A DNA stretch of 64,000 nt from Oscheius dolichura (lineage: Eukaryota; Nematoda; Chromadorea; Rhabditida; Rhabditidae): positions 4,836,001-4,900,000 of the forward strand of contig OW051492.1 of the NCBI GenBank assembly GCA_932521035.1, read 5' to 3'. Shown here piece after piece: positions 12,801 through 23,334 of this stretch. The first letter of the stretch is position 1. Every line of letters begins with the position of its first letter. The notes under the pieces were generated by a model that was not told the origin of the DNA, did not search any database, and saw only the letters and a list, made by a program, of their open reading frames with translations. A program made the translations under genes and the position numbers.

Positions 12801-15800
12801 TCGCTCGCCGTCTCTTCTCTCTCTTTTCCAGTCGACATGCTACCATCCGACTCATGATCGATTCATTTGATCTACAGATCCTTTTCCCGGCCAGTAGCGG
12901 CGGCGCCATTGCCGCCTTCTTTTTATCCCCCCGCGCCTGAATTGATCCTCCCGCGCGCGCCAAATGGGTCCGTCCGAATTGGCGGGGAGAGGCAGCCGGG
13001 CGATTCTCTTTTGTCGCAAGCCTATGCATATTGTCTCTCTGATTATGGCACACTCTCTCACTTTTGCCTCGCCCATTTCGAGGCAGCTGTTTATGGAGAG
13101 GACTCGGAAGGGAGAGGAATTGAAAGTTCGAGGGAGCAAAAGGATAGGTGAAGAAGATGCTGCCATTGATTGCTAACGGCACTCTCTGCCCTCGGCTAGC
13201 CTCGCTCTTTTTCGTCTCGCCAATCTCCGCCGCCAAATTGCTTCTCCTGTTGCGAGTCGACATGCTTTTTATGCCCTTTCCTAGTCCATATTTCCCCGGA
13301 AAAAAACCGGGTCTGCAACTGCAACGAAGAGGGGAAAAGGGGGAAGAGAGAACAGTCAGTCAGTCAGTCTGCCCAGCTGAAATTGTCTGACCAGGTCACA
13401 AGGAGAGACGACCGTCCGCCATTTGATAAACTCGCCCCAGCCCCGGTAGAGATCAGGGCTCGACCCGTCCTCCTCAATCGATAGCCTTTTTCTCTTTTCT
13501 CAGTGATCACGCGTCCAACTGCCAGTCGGCCGCCCTCTGCCCCTCGAATCCTCCCTTTCCCTGTCCTTTTTGTTTTGTTGCCTGACCTCTCTCTGCCCGG
13601 GTACATTTCCGTGCTCAATCTGCCATTTTTCTCCTCCTCCCTCCAAAAAAGGCTAGCCTCCTTTCACTTTATGCACTTTCCACAAAAGGACGAGAGGCCT
13701 TACGGTAGTTTCTCTCGGTTCACGTGCAGCGGCAGCTGACCTTTTCGCGGCGATTTTTGATTGGTTGCCGGCGACTTGCTTCGAGAAAGACGAGCCACAC
13801 TAAAAGAAGCGCCCGCGAGGCACGGCTTTTAATTCCCTTCTTTTTTTTCTCCTCTGCTTCTCACAGATTATCACTGCACTTATTGGGGGACGCCAAAAAC
13901 CAGGCGATCTCTGGCCTGGGAGCCCCGTTCAAAAAATGAATCTGCTGACGGGGCAAATTCTCCCAAATTCTTGGAATTTCGTCAGTGTCAGGCGCAGATT
14001 AACTGGCAAAAAGAGCTCTAATCCACCTCATCTTCTTAAATTTAGAGGTTTCCCTCTCTCCCTTTCTGCAACCCCCACCCCGATTATTGAATTTCTGCCG
14101 GTCACTTTCTTTCGTATCGACGGAGAGTCCCAGCCAGGCACCTGACCGTGTTGGTCTCCTCCAGCTGTCCCTTCCACCTATCAGTCCCCGATAAAGTGGC
14201 GAGCCTCGTCTCCCCCTCTCGTCTCCGCTCCCTCCCCCAATTAAGGCTACACTTTTTGGCTACGAAGGAGTACCTGAGGAGGGGGATTACGGTACCCATC
14301 CTCTGGATGTCCCCGTCTCTTCCGATTCCTTCGCCGCTTCTGATTAATTCCGGAGTGAATCACGTCGTCTCGCTTCCTTCCCAATTATCAATGGCTCTCC
14401 TCCTCCTCCTCCTCTGCCCCATTACGTCTTCAGGTGAACCCCCGTCCACCTCCCCCCACTCTCGTCATAATCAGCTCCTTAATTGGCTACTCTCGCTTTC
14501 TTTCTCTCCTTTTCCTCTCGGGACCCACTTATAAGTCTCGCCCTCCAGATAACCTCACGCCATTACCGCTATACTGTACCCGTCCTACTCGTCGGCCCTT
14601 CCTCCGTGCTCGCAGGAGAGTTTTACATCAATGAGCGTCGGAAGTGGAGCCGGCTCGTCCAGCCCAACTCATCTGGGGGCGGATACCAGGTCGTATGCCC
14701 CGACCGGAGAAGAGATCCTGGAGGAGCTCTCGCCCATGCCCAGGGACCGGTGTAACACCTGGCCCATGAGGAGACCGAACCTCGAGCCGACCTCGAGCAA
14801 CAGTCCCATTATGCACGATCAAATCCCCGAAGAAGCCGAGTAAGTAAGGGGAAAACGAAAGAAAGGGGTTGGCGAACCGGTTGGCTGGCTGGGAGATCAA
14901 AATGTGACAAAGGCCGTGCGGGAGAGAATGTTCCTTTTGCAGCTTATACGACAGTTCGGAGCAGATCGGACGATTAGGCGCCTCATCGGCCGCCTCCAAC
15001 GGACTCCTTCACAGTCCCGATGGCAACTCGACCTTCTCCCCCGGGTACATTCCTGTTTCTTTCTTCCCTTTTTGACAGAGATGTTTCAGAGGCAACATGG
15101 CCTCTCCCCTGATGAATGGAGTTCCCCCTTCCGGAGCCTCCGACACTTCCGATCCCGGTCAGTTCTAAGAATTTCAGCCCCCTCCAATTTGCCCCCTCAA
15201 CCAGAATCCCCGGTAAACACCAAATACTTTTCAGGATCAAAGAAGTCAACCACTCGTCGCAACGCCTGGGGCAACATGAGCTACGCCGACCTCATCACCC
15301 AGGCCATCATGAACAGTCCCGAGAAGAGGCTCACCCTCTCCCAAGGTAAGCCTCCCATTTCCTTTTGGCTCAACCGCTACTAATCGTCTAATGAGAGGGG
15401 GCCGAACCAGCAACAGCTGGCCCATTCCCCGAAAAAGGATCTCCCCTTGAAATCGATCCTAATGGCTTGTACCTGTTATTTTGAGAAATCGGGCAAATAT
15501 AGAATTTCCCCTCTGTTTTGGTCATGGCTCCACAAATATAGAAAGAATGAGGGACTTGTCTAATCCTGCCTATTTCAGTCTACGAATGGATGGTCCAGAA
15601 CGTGCCGTACTTCAGGGATAAGGGCGACTCCAACAGCTCGGCCGGATGGAAGGTTGGTCTCTTTTCTCCAAAATGCCAGGAAGATCCTCCTCTCGGTTAC
15701 TATTTGTGCTGGCTGTTGACTTTTTCTGTTTTGCTCCGGTGGGCTCATACCGGCTGTAGGGGGCATTTGGAGATGAACAGAGAGGCAGACACAAACACGG

Positions 15801-18800
15801 GAGGAGGCATGCCATTGGCGGTGGCCAAGTGTCCTTTGTGGCTTTGTGTCCAGGAGGAAGACTCCTGTCCCCCGGTGCCTTTGTCTCGTTTCCGCCGACC
15901 AGCCGGAATATGGCGAAATTCAATTAGAACTGTTGTTTTGCTTGTCTCTGACGGATAGAAGAGTCGGGGAGGATGGACAATAGCCAGACAGACGTGGGAG
16001 ATGAGAATAAGCGTCTTGATCTATCGGTCCTCCAGCAAGTTTTTGATACACTTTACACTTGTTATTGCTTCTCAAAAAGTACGGTCAAAATAGACGAAAT
16101 CATTAGAACCGGTTCGGTGGTCCAGCTGTTTTTAAACTGCCCGTCCGAGACAGAGAAATCTTCTAGGTGGCGGGAAGCCGGGGGAAATGTGCCGGCCCCT
16201 CAGAAGGCAACGGCGACGAGGCTCATTGTTTACCCCGTTGGCGCCTTCTGAATGTTTTTCACTTTGAGTCTATTCGCAGAAGTCGGACTACGATCCAATT
16301 GGCGGCAAAATGAGAAAGTTCTCGGTCGGGGAGGAGGAGGAGGAAGTACGGCAGGGGAAAGTGCTGTTTTCGGGGGCAGCATTCCCTATGGACGACCGTT
16401 CGACCATCAGACCTTCTGCTCCTGTTCAAGGCAACAACAAGTGCTTTTTCGCGCCTCTTAAGACAAGTTAAGGGGATAAGGAATGACCTATCCTCTGTAG
16501 CGCAGGGGAGGCCGGCCCCCGACGAGAGCCAGGGGGCCTTCGGGGAAAGCCTCCGGGGGGATACGGTTGAGCATGTAATTATCTCGGGCCCGTAATTGGT
16601 ATTTTCGCAGATGATGTTTGATTTCGACGTCAGCCGCCCTCATAAGTGCCATCTCCATGAGAAATTTTGTTCCGTGAAAAACATGTCCTTTGAGGACAGT
16701 CCCTCGAATTCCTTTTAGAGGGCGAGCTAGCCAGCAGCGGGCCCCGTCTATTTCCAGCGCCCCTCCCCCTGCCTCCGGCCATTATACAGGCGACTGATTA
16801 AAGTCACCTCTCCGGGCTGGTCGCGACTCCCGGAGCCATGTTTTCCTTCGGGCGAAGCACCAGCAGGCACTCACAAATATTCCTCCTTGACGAGCCGTGC
16901 CATGTGATACCCGGAACAGCCAGAGAGGCACTCCTCCTGGGTGGTCACTTGATGTATTCTGAAACATCAGGCACTCGTCCGCGTCAGAATAAACTGATTG
17001 CGGCCACCTGCAGCTCAGCTGATTTCGCCTGTCGTCATTGATATCCCCAGCTGTGGGTCTCATCACAAAAATCTGTTTTTCCCGTGATTTTCCCTCATCC
17101 CCAAGGGTATTTCCCAACCGTCCCCCTGCCTGAGCTGTCGACTTTTCGAAAGGCCCAGTCGACTCGCCCCGATGTATTTACAGCCCCAGTAAATCCAAGT
17201 TGATTGCCGTTGGCAATAAGTCATAATTACCGTATACAGCGGACTCCGCCCTCTGTTACCTGAAAACGTTCCCGCCTATATCTTCGGATGGGGCTTGTTG
17301 ACAGCCAACATCCCCTGCCGCTCCTCCAGCTAGCTCCCTCGCCTCCTCCTTCCCGCACAGTTTCTGGCAACCAGCAGCAGAGGAGGGGCTATCAGCTGAT
17401 TGGCGGCAATCGAACGAACTGCGTGTCCCCCGCGGCGCTTCCTCCTCTCCTCTCTTTTTGTCTTCCCAGCTGTGTGAGATTAGCGCGAGTGGTCCCGGCC
17501 ACCAGCCGACCGACCCCTGACCTCGCGCAGTGGTCGTCTCTCCCTGTCCCCCGTCATCGATCGACAAAAAACGGCCGCCTCGGCCCCCCGTGTCTCGCTC
17601 CACCACGCGGCCCGTCCCGCAGCACATACACACAATCGACCCACGCCGCCCCGCCGTCGTTTTTTGCCCCCCGCCTGCTCATAACTCGTCGCTGCTGCTG
17701 CTGTTTTTCGCGGGCGCCGCCCCTCGGCTCGCCTCCTCTTGATCTACCTCTTCCTTATCTACCTCCTCTTCTAATTCCTACCTCTCCCCTACTACCTCAG
17801 ACATGGAAGTCTCGACTGAAGACGACTTCCCTCCAGAACCTCGAGGTCGTTGCTATACTTGGCCGATGCAGCCCTACATGTACGATACCGCTCCTCCTCC
17901 TCCCCATCAAGAGCCGATGTGCCGTGAGCCGACGGTGGCCCAGCTTCTCGCGGCCACGCCAAGCACCTCGATGGGAAATCAGCTGATGCCCATCGGGGGG
18001 ATACCGATGCACGGCCAGATGCCCATGCCACCGAAGAAGAAGCGATGCCGTAAAAAGCCGGCCGATCAACTGGCACAGAAGAAGCCGAACCCGTGGGGAG
18101 AGGAGTCCTATTCCGATATTATTGCCCGAGCCCTGGAGTCGGCTCCCGACGGCCGTCTAAAATTAAACGAGATCTACCAGTGGTTTTCTGATAATATTCC
18201 TTATTTCCGTGATCGATCCAGTCAAGAGGAAGCCGCCGGTTGGAAAGTAAGTCTGGGGATATCATAATCTGTGGGCTTCTCTGTCTGCCAATCTAATCTA
18301 GCCCCGTAGCCTTAGCTGACCCGGTCTCGGCTTGGCGGTAATTGCGGGTAATCTTCGGGTCAAGGGGTTCTTCCAATTTTCCCACCATTTTCATCCGAGC
18401 CTCGATTAGATTGTCCGACTGTTCCCTCTCGAACAATTGCCCCTGTTCTTCGGAAGCTGTAAAGTTACAAAAGGGCTTTCCCGGGGGATTGGCGACTCCG
18501 ATGGCCGATGCCGTCTGTCGTATCAGTCAGTCATTTTTTGTGCCGCGCCGTCTGTCGTGCGATCTGTCACCTCGGGAGCCGTTCGGCACAATGGCCAGTG
18601 ATCCCATAATGGACAGCTCTTTTGCAATGGGTGTGATTTATATCTAAAATGACTCGATGACCTTCTCAGCCATCTGATAACGGAGTCCGGGCCGCTGTCT
18701 CCGGGACTCAATTTGGCCAGGGGGGAGAGGTTTGTGTTTGTCTGTCTGTGCTGTCCCTATTGACAAAATGGAGACGGTCAGACGGTCTCCGATCCTCGTT

Positions 18801-20319
18801 TCCCGAGTGGAAGTAAAAAAGTGACTGGTTCTCGTCTCTCGAGTCCACAAATGGGTCCCCCTCCAGTACAGTAGAAGCCGAATCGGTGCCCCAGACTAAT
18901 TTAGTCCCCAGACTTTGTTTACCGGGGCAGTCTTCATTGATCTCCGTCTGGCACTATACGAGTTCAAAAACTGATGTTGCGAAGAGGCCGCCTATGGGTG
19001 TCGGCCAGTGCTACCAGGCAGTGTGAGGCGAACGCCGTTCGGGGCCCCCGGCACAAAGATCACGGCGAGGTAGCCGCGAGGAGGATCACAAACGAAAGCG
19101 AAACGGGAATGTGCCTTGCTAATAAAAGAAATTTCAGAACTCTATCCGCCACAACCTGTCGCTTCACTCCCGTTTCATGCGAATCCAGAACGAGGGAGCC
19201 GGTAAATCGTCGTGGTGGGTCATCAACCCGGATGCCAAGCCCGGCAGGAACCCTCGCCGACAGCGCGCCTCCACCATGGATGCTACCAATAAGGTGAGCG
19301 GGGAACACGAACAAAGCTCTTTGTCTCGGGAGGAGTCCCGTTTCCCCAGTCGACTACCGTAGTTAATTTCTGATTGGGAGGGGGGAGAAATTGAGAAGGT
19401 GTGCGCAATTAGCCGGGGGGATTTGGCTAATGGCCCGGGGTCGCAACTGTTGACCCGAGACGGACTGGGAAACGGGCCATGACAAAGGAAATTACAGGCC
19501 GCCATCGACAAGAAGCGCCGTGGAGCCCGCAAGAAGGTCCAGGACATGAGACTCGGCATGCATTCGGGTGTCTCCAGCCTCGCCGGATCCACCAACTCCG
19601 TCCTCGGTAACCACGACATCTACGGAGAGGACGACTCCATGCAACCTGGTTCCTTCGAGCCAATGTTCCGTGGCCGAGCGAACTCCTCCATCCAGGGCTC
19701 CTCCAGCCGCGTCACTCCCTCCATGGATCATCCGTCCTTCGACGACTTCGACTTCCCTCCCTGGGTCGATGCCACCGCCCCCCTTCCCGGTGACATCGTC
19801 GACCGTACTGATCAGGTATCCCTCCTTCGATTGATCTTATCCAATCTCTCCCTTCAGATGACTCTCAACTCCAATCGTTCCCAGATGGGCAACGGCGTGA
19901 AACAGGAGCAGAAGCCGCAGATCAAGACGGAGCCGAACAACGCCCCGACGACCTACCAGGAGTTGAACAGCGTCCGCTGCCCGTCGCAGTTCCAGAATCC
20001 TCTCCTCAGGAATCACCACCTCAGCAAGTACCAGGTGCCCTCCTCCGGGTTAGTGGCCTCTTCCTTACCGTGTCTAAAGAGTACTTTCAGAATGAACATG
20101 TACCAGTCGTACTGGCAGACGCAGTCCGTCCAGCCGATGTCGACGCCGCACTCCTGTGCCGCCCAGCAGTCGGTATCGGCTTCTGTCGGCAGTGCTCTGC
20201 CGATCGATCTCGAGAACTTGACGCTGCCCGATCAGCCGTTGATGGAGATGGACGTGGAGTCGCTGCTGCGCCACGAGCTGAGCCAGACCCGCGACCACCA
20301 GATCAACTTCGACATCTGA
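9317..20319 (+). CDS. daf-16: DAF-16 / FOXO forkhead transcription factor, whole locus with three alternative N-termini
   Basis: FOXO transcription factor acting downstream of insulin/IGF-1 signalling through AKT; it is nuclear when unphosphorylated. Three first-exon sets (9317, 14631, 17803) feed a common 3' part (19138-20319). Two of them share one forkhead N-terminal half; the third carries its own, so the forkhead domain exists in two versions. The a-type product assembles to about 383 residues. AKT-type RxRxxS/T sites are visible: RGRCYT near the N-terminus, RQRAST just after the forkhead domain, and RGRANS in the middle. The conserved C-terminal transactivation region contains [17 protein letters not shown] and ends HQINFDI. 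Exon phases agree at every junction. The organisation matches what is known of Caenorhabditis daf-16 a, b and d/f isoforms. Consensus DAF-16 sites inside and upstream of the locus would fit autoregulation. Confidence 0.93.
9804..14630. other. Large daf-16 intron between d/f-type and b-type first exons; contains the b promoter
   Basis: No supported exon. The region has pyrimidine tracts, low-complexity open frames on both strands, a 20-bp direct repeat at 10616-10663 and a CAGT tetranucleotide run near 13352-13368. A TATA-like CTTATAAG lies near 14529, about 100 bp before the b-type start at 14631. Its position makes it the likely promoter region of the b-type transcript. Confidence 0.55.
10616..10663. 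repeat. 20-bp direct repeat, 28-bp period
   Basis: The 20-mer TATAAATCCCCGTTGATTTC occurs at 10616-10635 and again, identically, at 10644-10663, separated by 8 bp. It lies in the large daf-16 intron. It may be a recent small tandem duplication or a paired binding site; neither is shown. Confidence 0.85.
14631..14839 (+). CDS. daf-16: daf-16 b-type alternative first exon
   Basis: ATG at 14631 opens 69 codons plus 2 nt, ending at GTAAGTAAGG (14840). The product includes [18 protein letters not shown], which holds the first AKT-type region (RDRCNT), and DQIPEEA at its end. This is very close to the start of C. elegans DAF-16B as I recall it. The exon ends in phase 2 and joins 14943, giving [13 protein letters not shown]. 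The d/f-type exon at 9803 uses the same phase, so both can share the downstream exon. Confidence 0.88.
14943..15652 (+). CDS. daf-16: daf-16 b and d/f shared exons including one version of the forkhead N-terminal half
   Basis: Exons 14943-15044, 15090-15157, 15235-15345 and 15579-15652 read in phase. They give [15 protein letters not shown], a Gly/Ser/Pro linker, then [19 protein letters not shown] and [18 protein letters not shown], ending SSAGWK at a GTTGGT donor in phase 0. This is the first half of a FOXO forkhead domain with the extra residues (KGDSNSS) typical of FOXO wing/helix 3 entry. It splices to [13 protein letters not shown] at 19138, skipping the a-type exon. The acceptor at 15079 would hit a stop within a few codons, so 15090 was chosen. 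Confidence 0.88.
15653..17802. other. daf-16 intron and a-type promoter / 5' UTR region
   Basis: No supported exon. A consensus DAF-16 element (TTGTTTAC) lies at 16226-16233. The last 300 bp before the a-type ATG are pyrimidine-rich, with a short CTG run near 17692-17703, as expected for a promoter and 5' UTR. Confidence 0.5.
17803..18246 (+). CDS. daf-16: daf-16 a-type first exon with the alternative forkhead N-terminal half
   Basis: A single exon of 148 codons begins [20 protein letters not shown]. It contains the basic stretch [17 protein letters not shown] and the forkhead half [17 protein letters not shown] through [18 protein letters not shown], ending AAGWK at GTAAGTCT in phase 0. It splices to the common exon at 19138. 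RGRCYTW is the first AKT/14-3-3 site. Near identity with C. elegans DAF-16A in this region, as I remember it, makes the assignment firm. The two forkhead halves in this locus differ at many positions, so they are old paralogous exons. Confidence 0.93.
18915..18922 (-). promoter_or_regulatory. DAF-16 binding element inside daf-16 intron
   Basis: TTGTTTAC, the complement of GTAAACAA, lies between the a-type exon and the common forkhead exon. Together with 8929 and 16226 it makes three exact consensus sites in 10 kb of the locus. Autoregulation is inferred only. Confidence 0.35.
19138..20319 (+). CDS. daf-16: daf-16 common 3' exons: second forkhead half, AKT sites, transactivation domain
   Basis: Exons 19138-19293, 19498-19815, 19858-20048 and 20091-20319. 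The first encodes [33 protein letters not shown] and the second AKT site (RQRAST). The second exon has [11 protein letters not shown], the third AKT-type site (FRGRANSS) and DIVDRTDQ. The last carries [17 protein letters not shown] and the LLRHELSQ helix, the FOXO C-terminal activation/CBP-binding segment. The stop is TGA at 20317-20319. The exons are used by all three promoter forms. Confidence 0.93.
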
Positions 20320-23300
20320 GCAGCTTTTACTTAGAGGGTGTCCGCTGCGTTATCCTGTCCAAAATTTGGACCTCCTCCTCCCTTCCTTCTGTAGCCGGTT
20401 CCTTTTCTTCTTTTCTGGTCAACGGCCCTTGCCGGCCTCCTGTTCTCCTACCTGTAAATGCACAAAACGAGTCGTCCTTAGGCTTTTCCGAGAGATTTCT
20501 ATCCCTGTCCTCCTCCTCCCCCGACCGACCCCGACCTCCTCCCGTTGTTCTACCTCGCAGCGAACCCCCCGAATGTGATTCAGCCCTGTATATACCAGCC
20601 GTTTCGTCTAGATACAAATTTCCCTCTCCTCTCTCTCTCCTCCTTTTACTCGCCCTGTTGTCTTTTCTCCCCCTTCTCTCTCTCCGCCAGCCTCGGCGTT
20701 CCCTGTCGCCGAAGCGTCTTTCGCCGCATTCGTCGGGATCTTCTCTTTTTCTTGTTGAATTTTATCGTCTCCGCTAAAAAACAAACAAAAAATTTTCGTT
20801 GTTGGAAAAAAAGCAGTAAGGAACCCTCTCTCGCCCAGCTAAAAATTGTATGTATAATGTGAACTCCTCCTTTTTCTCTTTTTTCCCCGTTTTTTTATAG
20901 TGGCACAAAAAACCATTTGTATTTTATCATGTTAAAATCAATGAAGCTACCCATATACATATATATATATATATTTTTTTTTAGTATGTTGTTTTTTGGA
21001 TAGGGGAAGGAGAGGACGGTGGCTGACGTGGGGGACATGGAAAGGGCATGTTTTCGACTGTGGCAGCGGCGGCAGTGACGCCATCCACAAAAAGTTCTTT
21101 GATCGAAAGAAAATTCATAGAATAAAAAAGAGGTCTCGAGAAGAAAACAGGAAGAGGGGAAAAATATGCACTCTTCTACTTCCCCGTGTGGGGCTAAATA
21201 TACCCGGCGGGGACTTCTAGTCTGCCCGAGGAGGAGGGCATAGGGGATCCTCTCCCCTGCCAACTACAAGAGAAGATACAAAAGGCACCGTAAAAAAGAA
21301 GACAGTGATCTCTGGAATAGACAGGCAATCTCCACAAGAGGATGACCATCTCCGTCTCCTCGCGCGAAACTCTCTCTCTCACTCTCTCCGAAATTTGCAA
21401 AACTCTCGACTCTGTTCCTCTTTCCCAGACGGCTTTTGCTGCTTCAGCGACTTGTTTTTCGTTTGGGTGGCCAGCCTGAGGCTTTTGACAAAAACAACCC
21501 TGCGTCTCTCTGCCGGCTTCCACGTCGGGCCCCCTCCCGTCTACCGTGTTCCCTCCCCCACTGAGTCCACAAATTTCGTTCGCCTACACTATTCTCCCTG
21601 CACCGTCACGACCACCAAAAGGGAAACTGAATGAGGGGCTTGCCTTGGAGGGGAAATGAACAAACACGGAAGGGATAACTGGAGGGGGACAGCTGATGGG
21701 AGGAGGAGGACGAGGCTGGAGGACATGGGAGGGGACGAATCTTAGAAGCCGATATGAGTGGAGTAAGGGAAAACAGTGAATGAAAAACATGCTTTCTGAG
21801 GATGTTTACGGTATGGTCACTCGAAATCGACTAATGTCTACGCTCAACACACATACTCATTCTCTCCCCATCCTCGGCCAGCTCATCCTCCTCCTCCTCC
21901 TCCTCTTCCTCGGAGGCAGCCCCCCGGGTACAGAAGGGCCACGGGGTGGACTGGCCAAGTTGTTGATCATCACTGCTGGCGAGTTACATATATAAACAGA
22001 CAGGGAGAAGAGTCCTTCTGTTTTTATTTTCCACCTCGTCGTCGTCGCCCCAATTCACTCCCAGGGAAACATGGCTGATCCGGCCGCGTCCCTCTCTCCT
22101 CCTCTCCCGAACTTCCTTTTCTTTCTCTTTATCTCCTCTCTTAGATGTTACAGTATCCTCTCTCCTACCCTCTATCCAAGCTATCTCTGTTAAAGAGCAA
22201 CTGCCCTTTCCATCCCCGTCCTCCCGCCTTCTCTTTCACATAGCAGGGTGGGAAGAATGTCAGGAGGATATACAGTATCGACCGATTTTAATTTTGCATT
22301 TGGAGAACTCATTTCCTCTTTTACGTTACGAATGGATGGCAGGGGCGGGAGATGGCAAAACGCCAAAACAGCTGATATCGTATTTTGATGGAGCCCCGGG
22401 TGAAAAACAACGTCCTCTGCAAAGGGAACAGAGAACGGAGTGGCTTTGGAACTCCGGGGGACGAGCTCGCCAAATGGGCAAAGGGAAGACTTCTAGATGC
22501 AGGGAACCGTCTCTTTTACTTCTCCAAAGGGGTATACGGTAGTGCAAATAGCATGTATATGTCCAATCGTATTTTGAGCTTAATTTAGCTTTTTAAGCAA
22601 AAAAAAAATAATGCTTGAAGCCGGAAAGCTTTCTTCATCGCCATAGATAATCTTTATGCAAGTTTCTTTCTCCGAATAGATCTTTGTACTGTTAGAGAAT
22701 GTGTCATCCTATTAGATAAAGTCACATCTACCTGTAAGACAAGGATGGCCAGGTCACGTAGCCAAGGGTCTGTCTTTTATTCTGTATCACCTCGCAGAGT
22801 CCTCTTTCGCGGTTTCCCATGCCCATCGATTTGTTCTATTGATTCGCCCTTCCCTGTACTATAAACAAGTCCGCTCGCAGGGTGAAAAACTTCTGTTTAC
22901 AGATGGTCTTGTTTGCAGCGTGGGGTGAATTGCATTGTGCAAAGGATAAACGAACTGTGGTCGGATTGAAATCCAAATGTATCTGAAATGAGAAGGACAG
23001 GAGGAACCTTGTCAGTTCAACAAGAGCTTTTCGACAGCTGCTTTCAGATTATTAAGAGATGCCTGTTACCACATCCTGTTGCTTGAAGAATGTAGTGAGT
23101 GAGAAAGAGCAGTTCTCGTGAAGCCATCACTACCAAAAAAGCAAGGTAATACAATGATTTTTATTTCAACAAGAAAAAAAACAATGGTTAAAAGTTAAAA
23201 ATTATAAGTAACAAATCACAGACAAAAACAATGATACAGATATATAGAATAAGCACTTCCGTGCCAAAAACAAATTACAGATAAAGAAGATTAAAAAAAA

Positions 23301-23334
23301 CTACAGAATTATTAGTTACAACATATTTAAGCTG
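20320..23334. other. daf-16 3' UTR and intergenic region; transition from GC-rich to AT-rich DNA
   Basis: The daf-16 3' UTR starts at 20320 and is pyrimidine-rich. An (AT)n tract at about 20959-20974 is followed by a T run. The CTCCTC repeat at about 21886-21908 and other open frames show no domain. From about 22550 the sequence turns AT-rich and leads into the 3' flank of the minus-strand gene at 23335. No coding exon is supported here. Confidence 0.55.

Noticed and set aside
12457-13263. Long open frames on both strands (137 and 182 codons) in the daf-16 intron
   Set aside because: Both are Arg/Ser/Pro-biased shadows of CT/GA-rich DNA; no recognisable protein features and they overlap each other on opposite strands.
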